From contig OX328096.1 of NCBI GenBank assembly GCA_946811185.2, positions 44,964,252 to 45,028,251 on the forward strand: a stretch of 64,000 nucleotides of DNA, in the 5' to 3' direction. The DNA is from Hippopus hippopus (Eukaryota; Mollusca; Bivalvia; Cardiida; Cardiidae). The position numbers were made by a program, and so were the translations under genes. Each line of letters opens with the position of its first letter. The stretch's first letter is position 1. Below, in pieces: positions 11,868 through 22,769 of this stretch. Below the pieces are notes generated by a model that was not told where the DNA came from, did not search any database, and was given only the letters and a program-made list of their open reading frames with translations.

Positions 11868-12024
11868 AGAGATGCTCATATGATGGGATTCGTCTTTAAA
11901 AGATCAGAAAACATTGTAGGAAAAGGAGAAAGTGCTGGTTACCTGCATTTTCTCCTTTTTCCACAGTGTTTTTAAAACATTTTTTGCACAGCATTGTTAG
12001 AACAAGAAGTTGTTAAAGAGTTAA
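11868..12024 (+). mobile_element. TTAA-hp MITE, internally deleted
   Basis: Starts at the ATGATGGGATTCGTCTTT segment, keeps a good palindrome with a one-base centre change, and ends GTTAAAGAGTTAA. The left terminus is missing. Confidence 0.6.
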
Positions 12025-12107
12025 CATTATTGTAAAGGGGGCTGCTATTGTATTCTGATGTACTTATAAGGTCAAGAGCAGCATATTATCACTTGACTAT
12101 ATATGCT

Positions 12108-12333
12108 TTAACTCTTCACCAAACAACAAAATTGTAGACTTAGCCAGATTGAAAATATTTGCAGACAACATATTAAATGTGGTTCAAGTAATGGCATTTG
12201 TCCTAAGGTAAGAAAACATCATGGGAAAAGAAGAAAATGCTGGTCACCAGCATTTTCTTCTTTTCTCATAATGTGTTCAAAAGCAGTCTTGCTCAGAGTC
12301 ATTTAAACTCTGAATTGTGTGGTAAACACTTAA
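12108..12333 (+). mobile_element. TTAA-hp MITE, full length
   Basis: TTAA at both ends, left TTAACTCTTCACCAAACAAC and right GTGTGGTAAACACTTAA. The palindrome carries the matched arm change AAGAAGAAAATGCT / AGCATTTTCTTCTT. Confidence 0.85.
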
Positions 12334-12582
12334 CCTTTCTCTCAATAAACACTGTTGATGAAAAAAATAGTATGTCATGGGTAGGAAATTACATATTCGG
12401 AGCTAATGGCTCTGACAAGAAAATGTTGTGCTGGTCTTCCGTTTCTAAAATTATCCACTGAAAAACAAACAAAAAACAGGTATGCTTGTCCATTTGTAAT
12501 CATGTCTTCTTATGTCTTTAAAATTCTTATAAAGGAGAATGTCATGCAATGCTCTGGTCTTTCAATGTCTTTTCTACACTAT

Positions 12583-12719
12583 GGTTACCAGCATTTTCTC
12601 TTTTTCCCGCAATGTTTTCTACCCTTCCCAATGCAGATTTTTGATTCTCATTTATCTTGTTGTCTACAAATGCTTTCAGTTTGAACTAGGTTCAAATTTT
12701 GTTTGTGGTAAAGAGTTAA
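12583..12719 (-). mobile_element. TTAA-hp MITE, right half
   Basis: Begins at the palindrome centre (GGTTACCAGCATTTTCTC) and ends with intact GTGGTAAAGAGTTAA. The segment before it (12530-12582) is unrelated or rearranged. Confidence 0.65.
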
Positions 12720-13028
12720 TGTTATAATTATCAGGTAAACCACTATAGGTTTCCATTTAAATATGCCCTGCATAATAAACCGCAACTGTTTTTTGCGTCA
12801 GTTGCAGAAACATGGGAAAGTCATTTAGTTTTTAGAAACTCATCTTCTTTTTTCTGTAGGTAGCTTACACTGAACATACCTATTCATTTGTATAGAATGC
12901 TTACATACATTATGGTATGGAAATTTCCCCCCAAAACCTTTTATGTCTTCACACTTTACATTATGTGGTGAAAGCTAATCCTTACTTAATTGAAAAGTGG
13001 ATAGAAAACTAAACATCTGTAACCTTTT
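12720..13028. other. No recognisable feature
   Basis: AT-rich spacer between a TTAA-hp fragment and the next large element. Confidence 0.35.
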
Positions 13029-14793
13029 TAGCTCACCTGATCACAAAGTGCTCATGGGGAGCTATTGTGATCGTGCTGTGTCCGGCGTCTGTCGTCCGTC
13101 GTGCGGTGTCCGTCGTCAACTTTTCACCTTGTGTACGCTCTAGAGGCCACATTTTCAGTCCGATACTCATGAAACTTGGTCAGAATGTTTGTCTCAATAA
13201 AATCTCGGACGAGTTTGAAAATGGGTCATGTCGGGTCAAAAACTAGGTCACTAGGTCAAAACTTAGAAAAACCTTGTCTACGCTCTAGAGGCCACATTTT
13301 CTGTCCAACACTCCTGAAAGTTGGTCAGAATGTTTGTCTTGATGATATCTTGGACGAGTTCGAAAATTGGATATGTCGGGTCAAAAACTAGGTCACTAGG
13401 TCAAATCTCAGAAAAACCTTGTGTACGCTCTAGAAGCCACATTTTCAGTCCAACACTCTTGGAAGTTGGTCAGAATGTTTGTCTTGATGATATCTCGGAC
13501 GAGTTAGAAAATGGGTTATGTCGGGTCAAAAACTAGGTCAGTAGGTCAAATCTTAGGAAAACCTTGTGTATGCTCTGGAGGCCACATTTTCAGTCTAAAA
13601 CTCTTGAATGTTGGTCAGAATGTTTGTCTGGATGATATCTCGGATGGATTCTAAAATAGGTTATGTGGGGTCAAAAACTAGGTCATTAGGTCAAATCTTA
13701 GAAAAACCTTGTGTACGCTCTAGAGGCCACATTTACAATCCAAAACTCCTGAAAGTTGGTCAGAATGTTTGTCTTGATGATATCTCAGACGAGTTTGAAA
13801 ATGGGTCATGTCGGGTCAAAAACTAGGTCACTAGGTCAAATCTCAGAAAAACCTTGTGTACGCTCTAGAAATCACATTTTCCGTCAAGAACTCTTGAAAC
13901 TTGGTCAGAATGTTTGTCTTGATAATAGCTCAGGCGAGTTTGATAATGGGTCATGTGGGGTCAAAAACTAGGTCACTAGGTCAAATCTTAGAAAAACCTT
14001 GTGCACGCTCTGGAGGACACATTTTCAGTCCGATACTCCTGAAACTCGGTCAGAATGTTTGCCTTGATGAGACCTTGAATGAATTTAAATTTGGGTCATG
14101 TGGGGTCAAAAACTAGGTCACTGGGTCAAAAATTAGAAAAACCTTGTGTACGTTCTAGAGGCCACATTTTCAGTCTGATACTCTTTAAACTTGGTCAGAA
14201 TGTTTGTTTTGGTGATATCTCAAAAGAGTTTGATAATGGGTAATGTCGCGTCAAAAACTAGGTCACTTGGTCAAATCTTAGAAAAACCTTTTGTACGCTC
14301 TAGAGGCCACATTTTCAATCCAATACTCATGAAACTTGGTCAGAGTGTTTGTCTTAGTGATATCTAAAAAGTGTTTGATAATGGGTAATGTCTGATCAAA
14401 AACTAGGTCACTAGGTCAAATCTTAGAAAAACCTTGTGTATGCTGTAGAGGCCACATTTTTAGTCCGAAACTCTTAAAAGTTGGTCAGAATGTTTGTCTT
14501 GATAAATCTTGAAAGAGTTCGAAAATGGGTAATGTTGGATCAAAAACTAGGTCACTAGGTAAAATCTTTGAAAACCTTGTTTACTTTCTAGAGGCCTCAT
14601 TTTTAATGCAATACTCATGAAACTTGGTCAGGATGTTGGTCTTGCACCAGTTTGCAAGTGGGTCATTTCAGGTCAATAACTCATGAAAATCTTGGTAGAA
14701 TGTTTGTCATAATATCTCAAAAGAGATTGAAAATGGGTCATGTTTGGTCAAATGACTCAGGTGAGCGATTTCAGGGCCATCATGGCCCTCTTG
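13029..14793 (+). mobile_element. Helentron-like element with a 145-bp tandem array
   Basis: The head is TAGCTCACCTGATCAC after a T run, followed by GTCCGTCGT-type simple sequence (13080-13115). The interior is an 11-12 unit satellite. The tail is GACTCAGGTGAGCG, the hairpin AGGGCCATCATGGCCCT (14773-14789) and CTTG before TTT. The head and subterminal tail are inverted copies over GCTCACCTGA, asymmetrically placed (terminal at the left, about 28 bp inside at the right). That arrangement matches Helentron/Helitron2-type ends. No Rep/helicase is encoded, so it is non-autonomous. Confidence 0.7.
13128..14700 (+). repeat. 145-bp satellite array
   Basis: The landmark CAGAATGTTTG starts at 13181, 13326, 13471, 13616, 13761, 13906, 14051, 14196, 14341 (as CAGAGTGTTTG) and 14486. 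Each step is exactly 145 bp, followed by one 143-bp step and a truncated unit. Each unit reads TCTAGAGGCCACATTTTCAG, TTGGTCAGAATGTTTGTCTT and TCAAAAACTAGGTCACTAGG. Because 145 is not a multiple of 3, the overlapping 71-residue frames are artefacts. Confidence 0.95.
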
Positions 14794-15025
14794 TTTCTTC
14801 ATTTTAGACTTTTTGAGGCATCTTCATCAGAATGCTTATTTAATTCATCAGTGTACAGCTGCACCTTTTCACACTTGTACAGAAGGACAGCCTTGGAAAG
14901 CAACATGCAATACAGAGTAATTTGGGTCAAAATCTGATTTAATGTGCCTTTTAAATTTAATGGCGCAGTTGAAATTTGCTTGCTTTTTGACCCTGGAAAC
15001 TTTTACTTTTGGCAGCTAGTGGGCC
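14794..15025. other. No recognisable feature
   Basis: Unique-looking AT-rich sequence downstream of the satellite element. Confidence 0.35.
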
Positions 15026-15260
15026 TTATCCCTTTACCACACAATGACGACTTTTAATGATCCTGAGAAAAAAGCCTTCAGAAAGCGTTGTGGAAAAAGG
15101 AGAAAATGCTGGTTACCAGCATTTGCTCCTTTTCCCACAGAGTTTTCTACCACATCAAATACAGATTCCATTATTTGAGCCACTGTGAAATTGTCATCTG
15201 CAAATGCTTTCAATTTGGATACTTGTAGGTTTAAAATTTTGCTGTGTGGTAAAGGGTTAA
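15026..15260 (-). mobile_element. TTAA-hp MITE, full length
   Basis: Left end mutated to TTATCCCTTTACCACACAAT, right end intact GTGTGGTAAAGGGTTAA, palindrome near-perfect. Confidence 0.85.
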
Positions 15261-15429
15261 AGTTATAATCTCCAGAAACAAATGTGCAGAAGATGATTGG
15301 AATAAAGTGTTTTGAATTAAATGTATTGCTAATCAACAAGAGTTTTCATTAATGCATACAACTGCATTGTAGCAAATTCGAAGTTTTTGTAAAATGAATG
15401 TTCTGTGTAATTCCCAGCTTGGCTAATTT

Positions 15430-15835
15430 ATTTCTGAGGACTGTCATTTCGACAGAAAGCATTCCTCTCTCATAACTGATCATTGGTTATCTTGGAAAGC
15501 GGCCAGTGGCTTCGGAAGAATATCATTCACCCTTTACCACTCAGGCCCGAGTTTTAACGACCCTGACAGGGAAAGCTTTCAATAACATGGGAAAAGGAGA
15601 AAACACTGGTAACCAGCATTTTCTCCTTTTCCTATAATGTTTTCTACCCTATCAGAGACAGAAATTGTCATTTGAGGTAGATGTATATTTAATTTGATGT
15701 CTGCAAATGCTTTCAAGTTGGTGAAGTTCAAAATTTTGTTGGCTGATAAAGAGTTAAAGAAGCTCCAGGAAATCATGGCCATGGCACTGGCCAATGCAAA
15801 ATGAAAAAATGTTGAAAACCTTGTTGAAAACCATA
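15430..15835 (+). repeat. tRNA-derived SINE body interrupted by a TTAA-hp MITE
   Basis: The left part has GGTTATCTTGGAAAGCGGCC and AGTGGCTTCGGAAGAATAT. After the MITE (15527-15757) it resumes AGAAGCTCCAGGAAATCATGG ... GCACTGGCC and the 3' end GTTGAAAACCATACAATCAA. The same segments occur in order in the SINE at 40908-41213. Confidence 0.6.
15527..15757 (-). mobile_element. TTAA-hp MITE inserted in a SINE
   Basis: Left TTCACCCTTTACCACTCAGG (TTAA changed to TTCA), right GATAAAGAGTTAA, palindrome mostly intact (AAAACACTGGTAACCAGCATTTT). Confidence 0.8.
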
Positions 15836-16488
15836 CAATCAAATTCTGTCATGTCCTACTGGGGAATCATATCCCTTGATCCTCATTGAAAGGATGTTCA
15901 ATTTATGGTTATTATAGGTTTCTCAAAATAGGTATCATTCAATCCAGGTTTAAAGGAAGGTACCAGCGGTAAGTTCATGATTCATTTAACAAAGTACATA
16001 TGTGAAAGTTCAAAAGAATAAGACTTATTACAAACATATTCTCTATACCAGGGGGGTACAAACTATTAATAGGCTGGTTATTGGCAATATATTTTCTTTG
16101 TCATTATATTAACTCTGTTTACCCTAAGATTACCATACAAACAAAATGAAAACTATGAGAATTTGAACCAAAAAGCTAAATGTTGCAATTTAAACCTTCA
16201 ACAGTTACGGTAACTAAGAAAACTATTAAATAAGAAAAATTCCAGCCAACAGTAAAACCCAAATATTGTGATTTCAGAGTGCCTTTAGGTAGAAAAATTT
16301 TATAGTATGATAATTGTGCAGATTGGAGCCAAGATTAGATGCAAATTCTGTACAGTGTGATCCTGATCTACACCATCCACAAGAGCACATGAGTTGTGTG
16401 TAGAAGCCTAAAAAATACAAGTAATAATACAGAACATACAAAAAGGTAGATCCAAGATAGGATTTCGTTTTAAGTGCTTTCTGATCAT
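15836..16488. other. Non-coding stretch with one dispersed hairpin repeat
   Basis: No gene is seen. At about 16325-16378 a diverged copy of the GATCAAGATCAGACTGCA hairpin repeat occurs (CAAGATTAGATGCA ... CAGTGTGATCCTGATCTACA). Confidence 0.4.
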
Positions 16489-17717
16489 TATGCCCCCCTT
16501 CAACGAAGTGGGGTTATATTGCTTTGCTAATGTCGGTTGGTCGGTAGACCAAACCTTGTCCGGATAATAACTAGACACAGTCTCGGAGTGTAGATGATCC
16601 CTATTGATTTTGAGGTCAATCGGTCAAAGGTCAAGGTCACAGTGACCGTCAACATGTTGATATATAGACCAAACCTTGTCCGGATGATAACTAGACACAG
16701 AATTGACCTAGGTTCGTCAAATTTGGCACAGACATGCGTCTCGGAGTGCAGATGATCCCTATTGATTTTGAGGTCAATCGGTCAAAGGTCAAGGTCACAG
16801 TGACCATCAACATGTTGATATGTAGACCAAACCTTGTCCGGATGATAACTAGACACAGAATTGACCTAGGTTCGTCAAATTTGGCACAGACATGCGTCTC
16901 GGAGTGCAGATGATCCCTATTGATTTTGAGGTCAATCAGTCAAAGGTCAAGGTCACAGTGACCGTCAACATGTTGATATATAGACCAAACTTTGTCCGGA
17001 TGATAACTAGACACAGAATTGACCTAGGTTCGTCAAATTTGGCACAGACATTCGTCTCAGAGTGCAGATGATCCCTAGCGATTTTGAGATTAATCCATCA
17101 AAGGTCAAGGCCACAGTGGCCTTCAACTTAATGATATTTAGACTTAACCTTGTCCAGACTATAACTAGACACAGAATTGACATAGGTTCTTCAAATTCTG
17201 TACAGATATTCATCTTGGAGTGTAAATGATCCCTATCGATTTTAAGGTTAATCCGTGAAAGGTCAAGGTCACAGTGACCACCAGATGATTCAGGGCCCGC
17301 GCTGCTGTTCGCCACTTGAGCCATTTGCTCAAAAAAAAATTAAAGTGTCTCAAAAATCATCATATGTGGCTCAACTTGTGGCTCCAACATTTTATTCACG
17401 TATTATCGGGGATGTAGTAAGCATCGAAGTTGACTGGGAAAAAGCGGAAGTCGAACGCGTGTGGCGAAAAGAAAATCGATAACCAAGTCTGTGTATTGGC
17501 GACTGTTTACAATCTTGTATGTATACACGCGGCGGTGTGTATAATTATGTGAACTGTTGACAGATTATTACGTTTAACAATTGAAGTGGGCTATAAATCA
17601 AAAAGATGACATCGATATTTCCCAATCAATTCTTTTGATATCAGTTTATGAACTGTGCCACTTCCTGTATTAGTGTGGCAGTAGGGGGGCATGACTGTTT
17701 TACAAACAGACATCTTG
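16489..17717 (+). mobile_element. Helentron-like element, TATGCCCCCC family
   Basis: The head TATGCCCCCC folds with its neighbour (CCCCCTTC-AA-CGAAGTGGGG). The tail has GGGGGGCAT (17684-17692), the hairpin CTGTTTTACAAACAG (17695-17709) and ACATCTTG before TT. Layout and final CTTG/TT match the TAGCTC families although the sequences differ. The interior is a 158-bp array, then a unique 350-bp segment with no recognisable gene. Confidence 0.6.
16546..17290 (+). repeat. 158-bp satellite array
   Basis: The landmark AGACCAAACCTTGTCCGG starts at 16546, 16666, 16824 and 16982, with a diverged copy at 17140. Spacing is 158 bp except the first unit, which has lost 38 bp. Units contain TCAAAGGTCAAGGTCACAGT. 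The first full units are nearly identical and the last is more diverged. Confidence 0.92.
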
Positions 17718-17918
17718 TTAATTATACTGTTAACAATATAAGAGTTTCCCCTCTGTGGCTCACTGTTGAAATCCTAAGATGTTTGGTTCAATCCCTACCC
17801 GGCTACCATGGATGAGCCATAGCTTTGTATGGACACATCATTAAGACATAAATAAGGAAGTGTACTGTGATTTTAACTGATTTGTTGAAAGAGATGTAAA
17901 ATTCACAAAAAAGGCAAG
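17718..17918. other. Spacer with a possible SINE B-box fragment
   Basis: GTTTGGTTCAATCCCTACCC near 17780 resembles a pol III B box. Nothing else is identifiable. Confidence 0.25.
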
Positions 17919-18213
17919 AATTAATGTTACCAAACAATCCCAAATTGCAACAACTTATCGGAAAAAGGCTTTTGAAAAAATTGTGGGAAAAGCACAATAT
18001 TGTCAACCCTTCTACTGGTAACCATATCATCCTGAGGTTTAAGAGCCTGAGGAAACAATCTTTTGAAAAGCTTTTGGGAAAAGGCTGTCTTTCACAAAGT
18101 TTTCTACATTTTCACAGACAATTACCATCTTTTCATATGAGTTGGATATGTTGTCTGTAAATCCATTTAATTTGGACAAGTTTGAAATTTTGTCATTTGG
18201 TAAACAGTAAAAA
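17919..18213 (-). mobile_element. TTAA-hp MITE remnants, degenerate
   Basis: Two left-half motifs (AGGCTTTTGAAAAAATTGTGGG and GAAAAGCTTTTGGGAAAAGG) precede one right half ending TTTGGTAAACAGTAA, suggesting two decayed copies. Palindromes are lost. Confidence 0.45.
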
Positions 18214-18625
18214 GACAAAACTTATCAATTGAGCCACATTTTATTTGCTATCTGCAAATATTTTTAAATTTGTTGATCAGTACAGACGGAAGGATCTGAT
18301 CGGATAGGTTTCCCATGTTAAATTTTGACAGAATTTTGCATCTGTAGAATTTGGCATACATTCCAGGCAGTATTTGAATAATGTTTTTTTTTGGATACAA
18401 GAACAAAGAACTAAAAATTTTATTACTAATACAGCAACCATCTTGGTGGTTTTGAGAGCTTACAATTTGCTTTCTGACTTACCTGACCTTTGAACAGGTA
18501 TGTGTAATTGAATTCTGTTCTTCCACATAAAGAAGGAAGTAATTAATTTATCATAAAGAGGCTGAAGAGCGATCTTTCACGTTTGATTGTAGTGTGCTTT
18601 TTAAACTCTCTTTCGAATTGTTGCT
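18214..18625. other. No recognisable feature
   Basis: AT-rich sequence without coding potential or matching repeat ends. Confidence 0.35.
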
Positions 18626-18826
18626 TTAACTCTTTACCAGACGACAAAATTTTGGAATCTACCAAATAAGAGCAATTGCAGACAAAAAAATGTAGTTGAA
18701 ATGATGTTTTCTGTCTCAGATAGGATAGAAAACATTGTGGGAAAAGGAGAAAATGCTGCTTACCAGTTTTCAAAATATGTTTTCTTCAAGGTTATTAAAA
18801 TTCTGGATTGTGTGGTAAAGGGTTAA
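18626..18826 (+). mobile_element. TTAA-hp MITE, one palindrome arm deleted
   Basis: Both TTAA ends are intact (TTAACTCTTTACCAGACGAC and GTGTGGTAAAGGGTTAA). The second arm is missing: sequence jumps from ATGCTGCTTACCAG to TTTTCAAAATATG. Confidence 0.8.
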
Positions 18827-19036
18827 GGGGAAAAAGAAAAGATTAATCTTCATCCTTTTTTTTTGTCTCATGTAATTTGTCTTGCCAACTTTGGCCAAGC
18901 TGAAGGGGATGTTCACTTGTAGCTCTGCTGGCCAAGGTCAAGTTTGATTAACTTAATAAGTGTCAAATCCACCTATTATTATCAAACTTGTGGCCTTTAT
19001 TCAATTTTCTAAGTGCAAAATGCTGGTTTCTGTCCA
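18827..19036. other. No recognisable feature
   Basis: Spacer sequence. Confidence 0.3.
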
Positions 19037-19385
19037 GTGCTCGTGCTGCCAATCGAAATTATCGACAATTGTCGATTAATTAATTCAGCTGTCGATTAAT
19101 TCTTCCAATTGTCAATAGAAATTGTCAATTAATTTATTCCCAAAAAAGTCTGGTAAAATTCCCTTTACTTGCCTAGATCATGCAGTAATTTGCACCGGAA
19201 ATGTGTGGTAATCGCTTGTTTCACACCTCGGCGGACACAACCTAGGATAACTGACAGGGCACAATGGGGAAAATTATGACCTGGTATATATTCCATAATG
19301 CGTGTCATGTTACCAGTTGTTATTCTAAGCTGCTAATTGGAGAACAATTGACGATTATTGTTTATTTCACTTAAATTTTGACTGA
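19037..19385. repeat. Block of short nested palindromes, possible hAT-type terminus
   Basis: From CAGTGCTCGTGCTGCC it runs through CGACAATTGTCGATTAATT, CTGTCGATTAATT and AATTGTCAATAGAAATTGTC, with ACAATTGACGATTATTG near 19347. Such clustered inverted motifs are typical of hAT subterminal regions. No partner end or target duplication was found. Confidence 0.3.
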
Positions 19386-19788
19386 CCATTTTAATCGATG
19401 CAGTGATAGAATGCCTTTGATTTCAATACCACTAAAAACGGCGATGGCGAGTTAATGAAACCAATTAGATATCATTAATTCGTTTTCATTGCTCACTTAA
19501 ACCACCGTTTTTTAAATATCGGCCAAAAAAAAAAAAGTGTTTGCTTAAAAGCTAAGGTAGATATTCTCCGTCTCCTTCACTGTTTAGACACTATCAAGTG
19601 AATCACCTTTTAAGTTATTTTCGACATAAAGTGTGACTCACCTACCTGACTGACCTTATTTTGAAAATAATTAAGGTCAACAGATCATAAAGGGAGGTAA
19701 ATCATCATGTAATAGAAAATTTTCCCCATTTACTTTTGCACATCATTTATTACAATAATAAAAAAAAAAAAATGTTGTATGGTAGAGA
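19386..19788. other. No recognisable feature
   Basis: AT-rich sequence with short A runs near 19526 and 19760. Confidence 0.3.
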
Positions 19789-20085
19789 AGTAACCATTCA
19801 TCAAAAGAAACTAGGAATTAAAAGTCTTTTTGCTTTTATGCAAATATTGTGGGAAAAGGAGCACTGTCCCAGGAAATGATGTGGAACAAATTTTCCTTTT
19901 CCCACATTTTCTACAATGTAAGATTAAAATAAATTTTTGTTGTTTGGTAAAGGAGTTACCATTCATCAAAAGAAACTAGGACTTAAAAGTCTTTATGCAA
20001 ATATTGAGGGAAAAGGAGCACTATCCCAGGAAATGGTATAGAGCAAATTCTCACAAAGGTAAGATTAAATATATATGATCATTTT
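19789..20085 (-). repeat. Tandem duplication of a TTAA-hp-derived segment
   Basis: ACCATTCATCAAAAGAAACT occurs at about 19792 and 19958. Each time it is followed by GCAAATATTG, GGGAAAAGGAGCACT and CCCAGGAAATG. Unit length is about 166 bp, and the junction TTTGGTAAAGGAGTTACC resembles a TTAA-hp end. Confidence 0.6.
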
Positions 20086-20959
20086 TTTATTTTTGTAATA
20101 GACATAATTATGTGAAGGAAAGTTTTAAACTATGAGTAAAAAATCAAGTTTGTTCAATGCTACATGTGCATGTGTTTTTTTTAACCAACTTCGCATGCGA
20201 AATTAGTCTATTATTTTTTTCAAGAAAAAGTTGTTGGCCATTATTTTGTTTGGGCCAGAGCTAGCGCTGTCTGTCCATTTTCTTTTGAAAGTCAGTGTAT
20301 TGGACTCATATTTTACACTGAGATAACCCCCATAAACCCCTATAAAGTCCAACTCAGGATATGATTCAAATATTATTGGAGTTATGGCCCTTTTCCAACT
20401 GATTTTTTGCAAGGATGAGGGGGATGGGTTGGGCATGTTTGCCTTATTGACATTTTTAATTTTTCTTTCTTGATAGAGATGACGTACCATGACTACCAGG
20501 AAACAGCTTGGAAATTGAAGTAAAGGGTAAATAGGATATTCAGATATTCATCAAGGATCTACACATCACTCTATGCATGTAGAGGAATGTTTGTTTCTCT
20601 GATGAAAAAGACACGTCGTATTGGAAGAAGATGAGGAAAGTCCTCCACAGTAGATTTGTTTCCTATTTGTGATAATTGATGCTTACCCTTTTCTCTCTGC
20701 ACACACTTTGATTGATTCCAACTTAAATACAATTTTCTATAGCCCTGCAGTAGATGGGATTGCAAGCAATTCAAACAGTGCTTTCCATGTTATTGAAAGA
20801 AAACATTATAATTTCCTACAAATGATCCTTTGAGTGACTGAGACGTTCTCTTTATATTTTAAATGATCACAGTATGGTAATAGGTAGTCTGTATAATTCA
20901 TGCCAACATTCGATTCAATTGAGGCTTAAATGATAGGATTTATACATGTATTTGAAAGG
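20086..20959. other. Non-coding stretch with a likely dispersed repeat
   Basis: At 20165-20475 the reverse strand reads AAGGGCCATAACTCCAATA and TATAGGGGTTTATGGGGG, phrases I associate with bivalve dispersed repeats. No second copy in the window, so this is only suggestive. The rest shows nothing. Confidence 0.3.
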
Positions 20960-21048
20960 CTATCAGACTTTGTGGGAATAGGAGAAAATGCTGGTAACTA
21001 GCATTTTCTCATTTTTCCACCATGCTTTTAACAGCCTGTTTTAGCAGG
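20960..21048 (+). mobile_element. TTAA-hp palindrome fragment
   Basis: Only the palindrome survives (GGAGAAAATGCTGGTAACTA / GCATTTTCTCATTTTTCC). Confidence 0.6.
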
Positions 21049-21489
21049 ATCATAAACATGATTGTAAGATTGTTTTGTAACCTTATGACATTAAACACAT
21101 TTATATTTATTTTGACAAAGGAATTTAAGCTTGGGTCTGGTAGCATATAGGAAACAATTTTGAAGAATAAAGATAGATTAGGAGTATTTACAAAATACCA
21201 AAGTTGACACTAAACTGCAGTAATCTGCATGAACAATTTACCTTTTGGTACAAAAACTCACAGCAGATGACTGTCCAACAATCCTTGGACTTTATGAAAC
21301 ACCAACATTATTTAATGTCTGTTATCGAAATACATGAGTCATGTGTGCTAACATTTTGCATAGGGGAGAACTTAGTACTTGCAATTGTACGTTTTGCTGC
21401 AATGTTTCCAAAGTTAGTTTGTTTCATGATATTAAAATCCACTGCTATAGGTTTTAATGTGTTAAAACCATCCGTTTGTGACGATTTTG
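21049..21489. other. No recognisable feature
   Basis: A 97-residue frame starts at 21204, but it lacks splice-site context and recognisable motifs, and I do not accept it as coding. Confidence 0.35.
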
Positions 21490-21715
21490 TCAGTTAAATC
21501 TTTACCAAACAAATCCAGTCTGTTTTATGTCCCAGAGGAAAATAAATTTTGAAATTTTTGAGTCACATTTACTTTTTTGTATGCAAATGCTATCAATTTG
21601 TAAAAGTCAAAACTTTCATTGTTTGCTAGCGAGTTAAATCACATTTATGTTTATTGTTTGCAATATGCATTCAATTTGGTCTGGTTCAAAAAAAATATTT
21701 CACTTGGTAATGAGT
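21490..21715 (-). mobile_element. TTAA-hp MITE remnants lacking the palindrome
   Basis: Left TTAAATCTTTACCAAACAAA and right GTTTGCTAGCGAGTTAA bracket only about 148 bp (21490-21637). A second right-end fragment (GCATTCAATTTGGTCTGG ... CTTGGTAATGAGTTT) follows directly. Confidence 0.55.
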
Positions 21716-22219
21716 TTATCCTGTATTATGAGTTAACCAAAGACCCTGGAGGGTAAAACACCAAAGTTTTTTTTTAAATGGAAAATATTCACAAATTTCT
21801 TGAGCATTTCATTGTTGCTTAAATGGTTGGCAGACTTTAAAGTTAACTTGTCAGTGGTAATGATTCACCATGGCTTTGAATCTTGGCTTTGATGTTTAAT
21901 TAAAAGCACAAAATCTTTTGCATGGCTATTTTCCTAGTCTAATTCATAGAGCTTTTGCGTCATATCTTGTCAAAGAAAGGAAAAGCTGGAAAGCTGTATG
22001 AAAACGTGCCGTCAAACCCTTCTATGCATTTATCTGGTAAAAATACTTGTAAAGATAGGTATCGCAGATCTATGCTGTTTGTAAACACATGTCTTCATCT
22101 GATCTGTAAGCGCAGTGACATTGTACAGTAAAATGTACATTAGTATTTTTGTTGATTACTAGTGTGTTCAATAGTATTCTAGTTATATCCAGCTCAGTGC
22201 ATGCATGCAGACAATCTAC
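21716..22219. other. No recognisable feature
   Basis: AT-rich sequence, no repeat ends or coding potential seen. Confidence 0.35.
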
Positions 22220-22460
22220 TTAACCCTTTACCACACAATCCTGACTTTATGACCCTGAGAAAGAAGCCTTTTGTAAACATTGTGGGAAAAGGAGAAATGC
22301 TGTTAACCAGCATTTTCTCTTACAGCATTTTCTCCTTTTTCCACAATGTTTTCTACCCATCCCAAACCAAATTTCAATTTTTTCGTCACATTTATTTTGT
22401 CGTCTGCAAATGCTTTCAATTTGGACAAGTCCATAATTTTGTCGTTTGGTAAAGAGCTTA
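22220..22460 (-). mobile_element. TTAA-hp MITE with a duplicated palindrome arm
   Basis: Left TTAACCCTTTACCACACAAT. The right end is CTTA instead of TTAA. The arm segment CAGCATTTTCTC occurs twice, separated by TTACAG, making it about 12 bp longer than standard copies. Confidence 0.85.
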
Positions 22461-22769
22461 CACTTTATCAAGATAAAATGTTAGATGAATCAAAATTCAT
22501 TGCAGTCGGATACAGCAAAGTAATTGAGGCTCAAATGGTGTGATATCTCTCTAAAAAAGGCTAGAAAGCATGCAGGAAAAGGGGAAAATGGCTGCCAAAC
22601 ACGATAAATACTGCAGTATTTAGTTAGGATTTTTTTTTTCTGAAATTTATACTGTAAATCTCCAAATATGAAAAGAAACATTGCTAACATCTCATTATTG
22701 AGACTATGTAAAGGGTTATCCAGCACAATAAACAACACTTAAAGCCCAAATACTGCATGCTAATAAAAA
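22461..22769. other. Spacer with a weak TTAA-hp trace
   Basis: Around 22556-22600 AAAGGCTAGAAAGCATGCAGG and GGGGAAAATGGCTG resemble a TTAA-hp left half; otherwise nothing. Confidence 0.3.

Noticed and set aside
13176..14116. Series of similar 71-72 residue open frames (VRMFVLMIS...)
   Set aside because: They are translations of the 145-bp satellite. Because 145 is not divisible by 3 each frame ends after one and a half units, and the similarity is at DNA level.
13128..17290. CRISPR-like arrays
   Set aside because: Units are 145-158 bp with no unique spacers, in a eukaryotic repeat context.
20487..20522. A mini-exon after a good pyrimidine tract (TTTTTCTTTCTTGATAG)
   Set aside because: Read in the phase left by the exon at 1837-1884 it hits a stop at once, and no homology or partner exon supports it.
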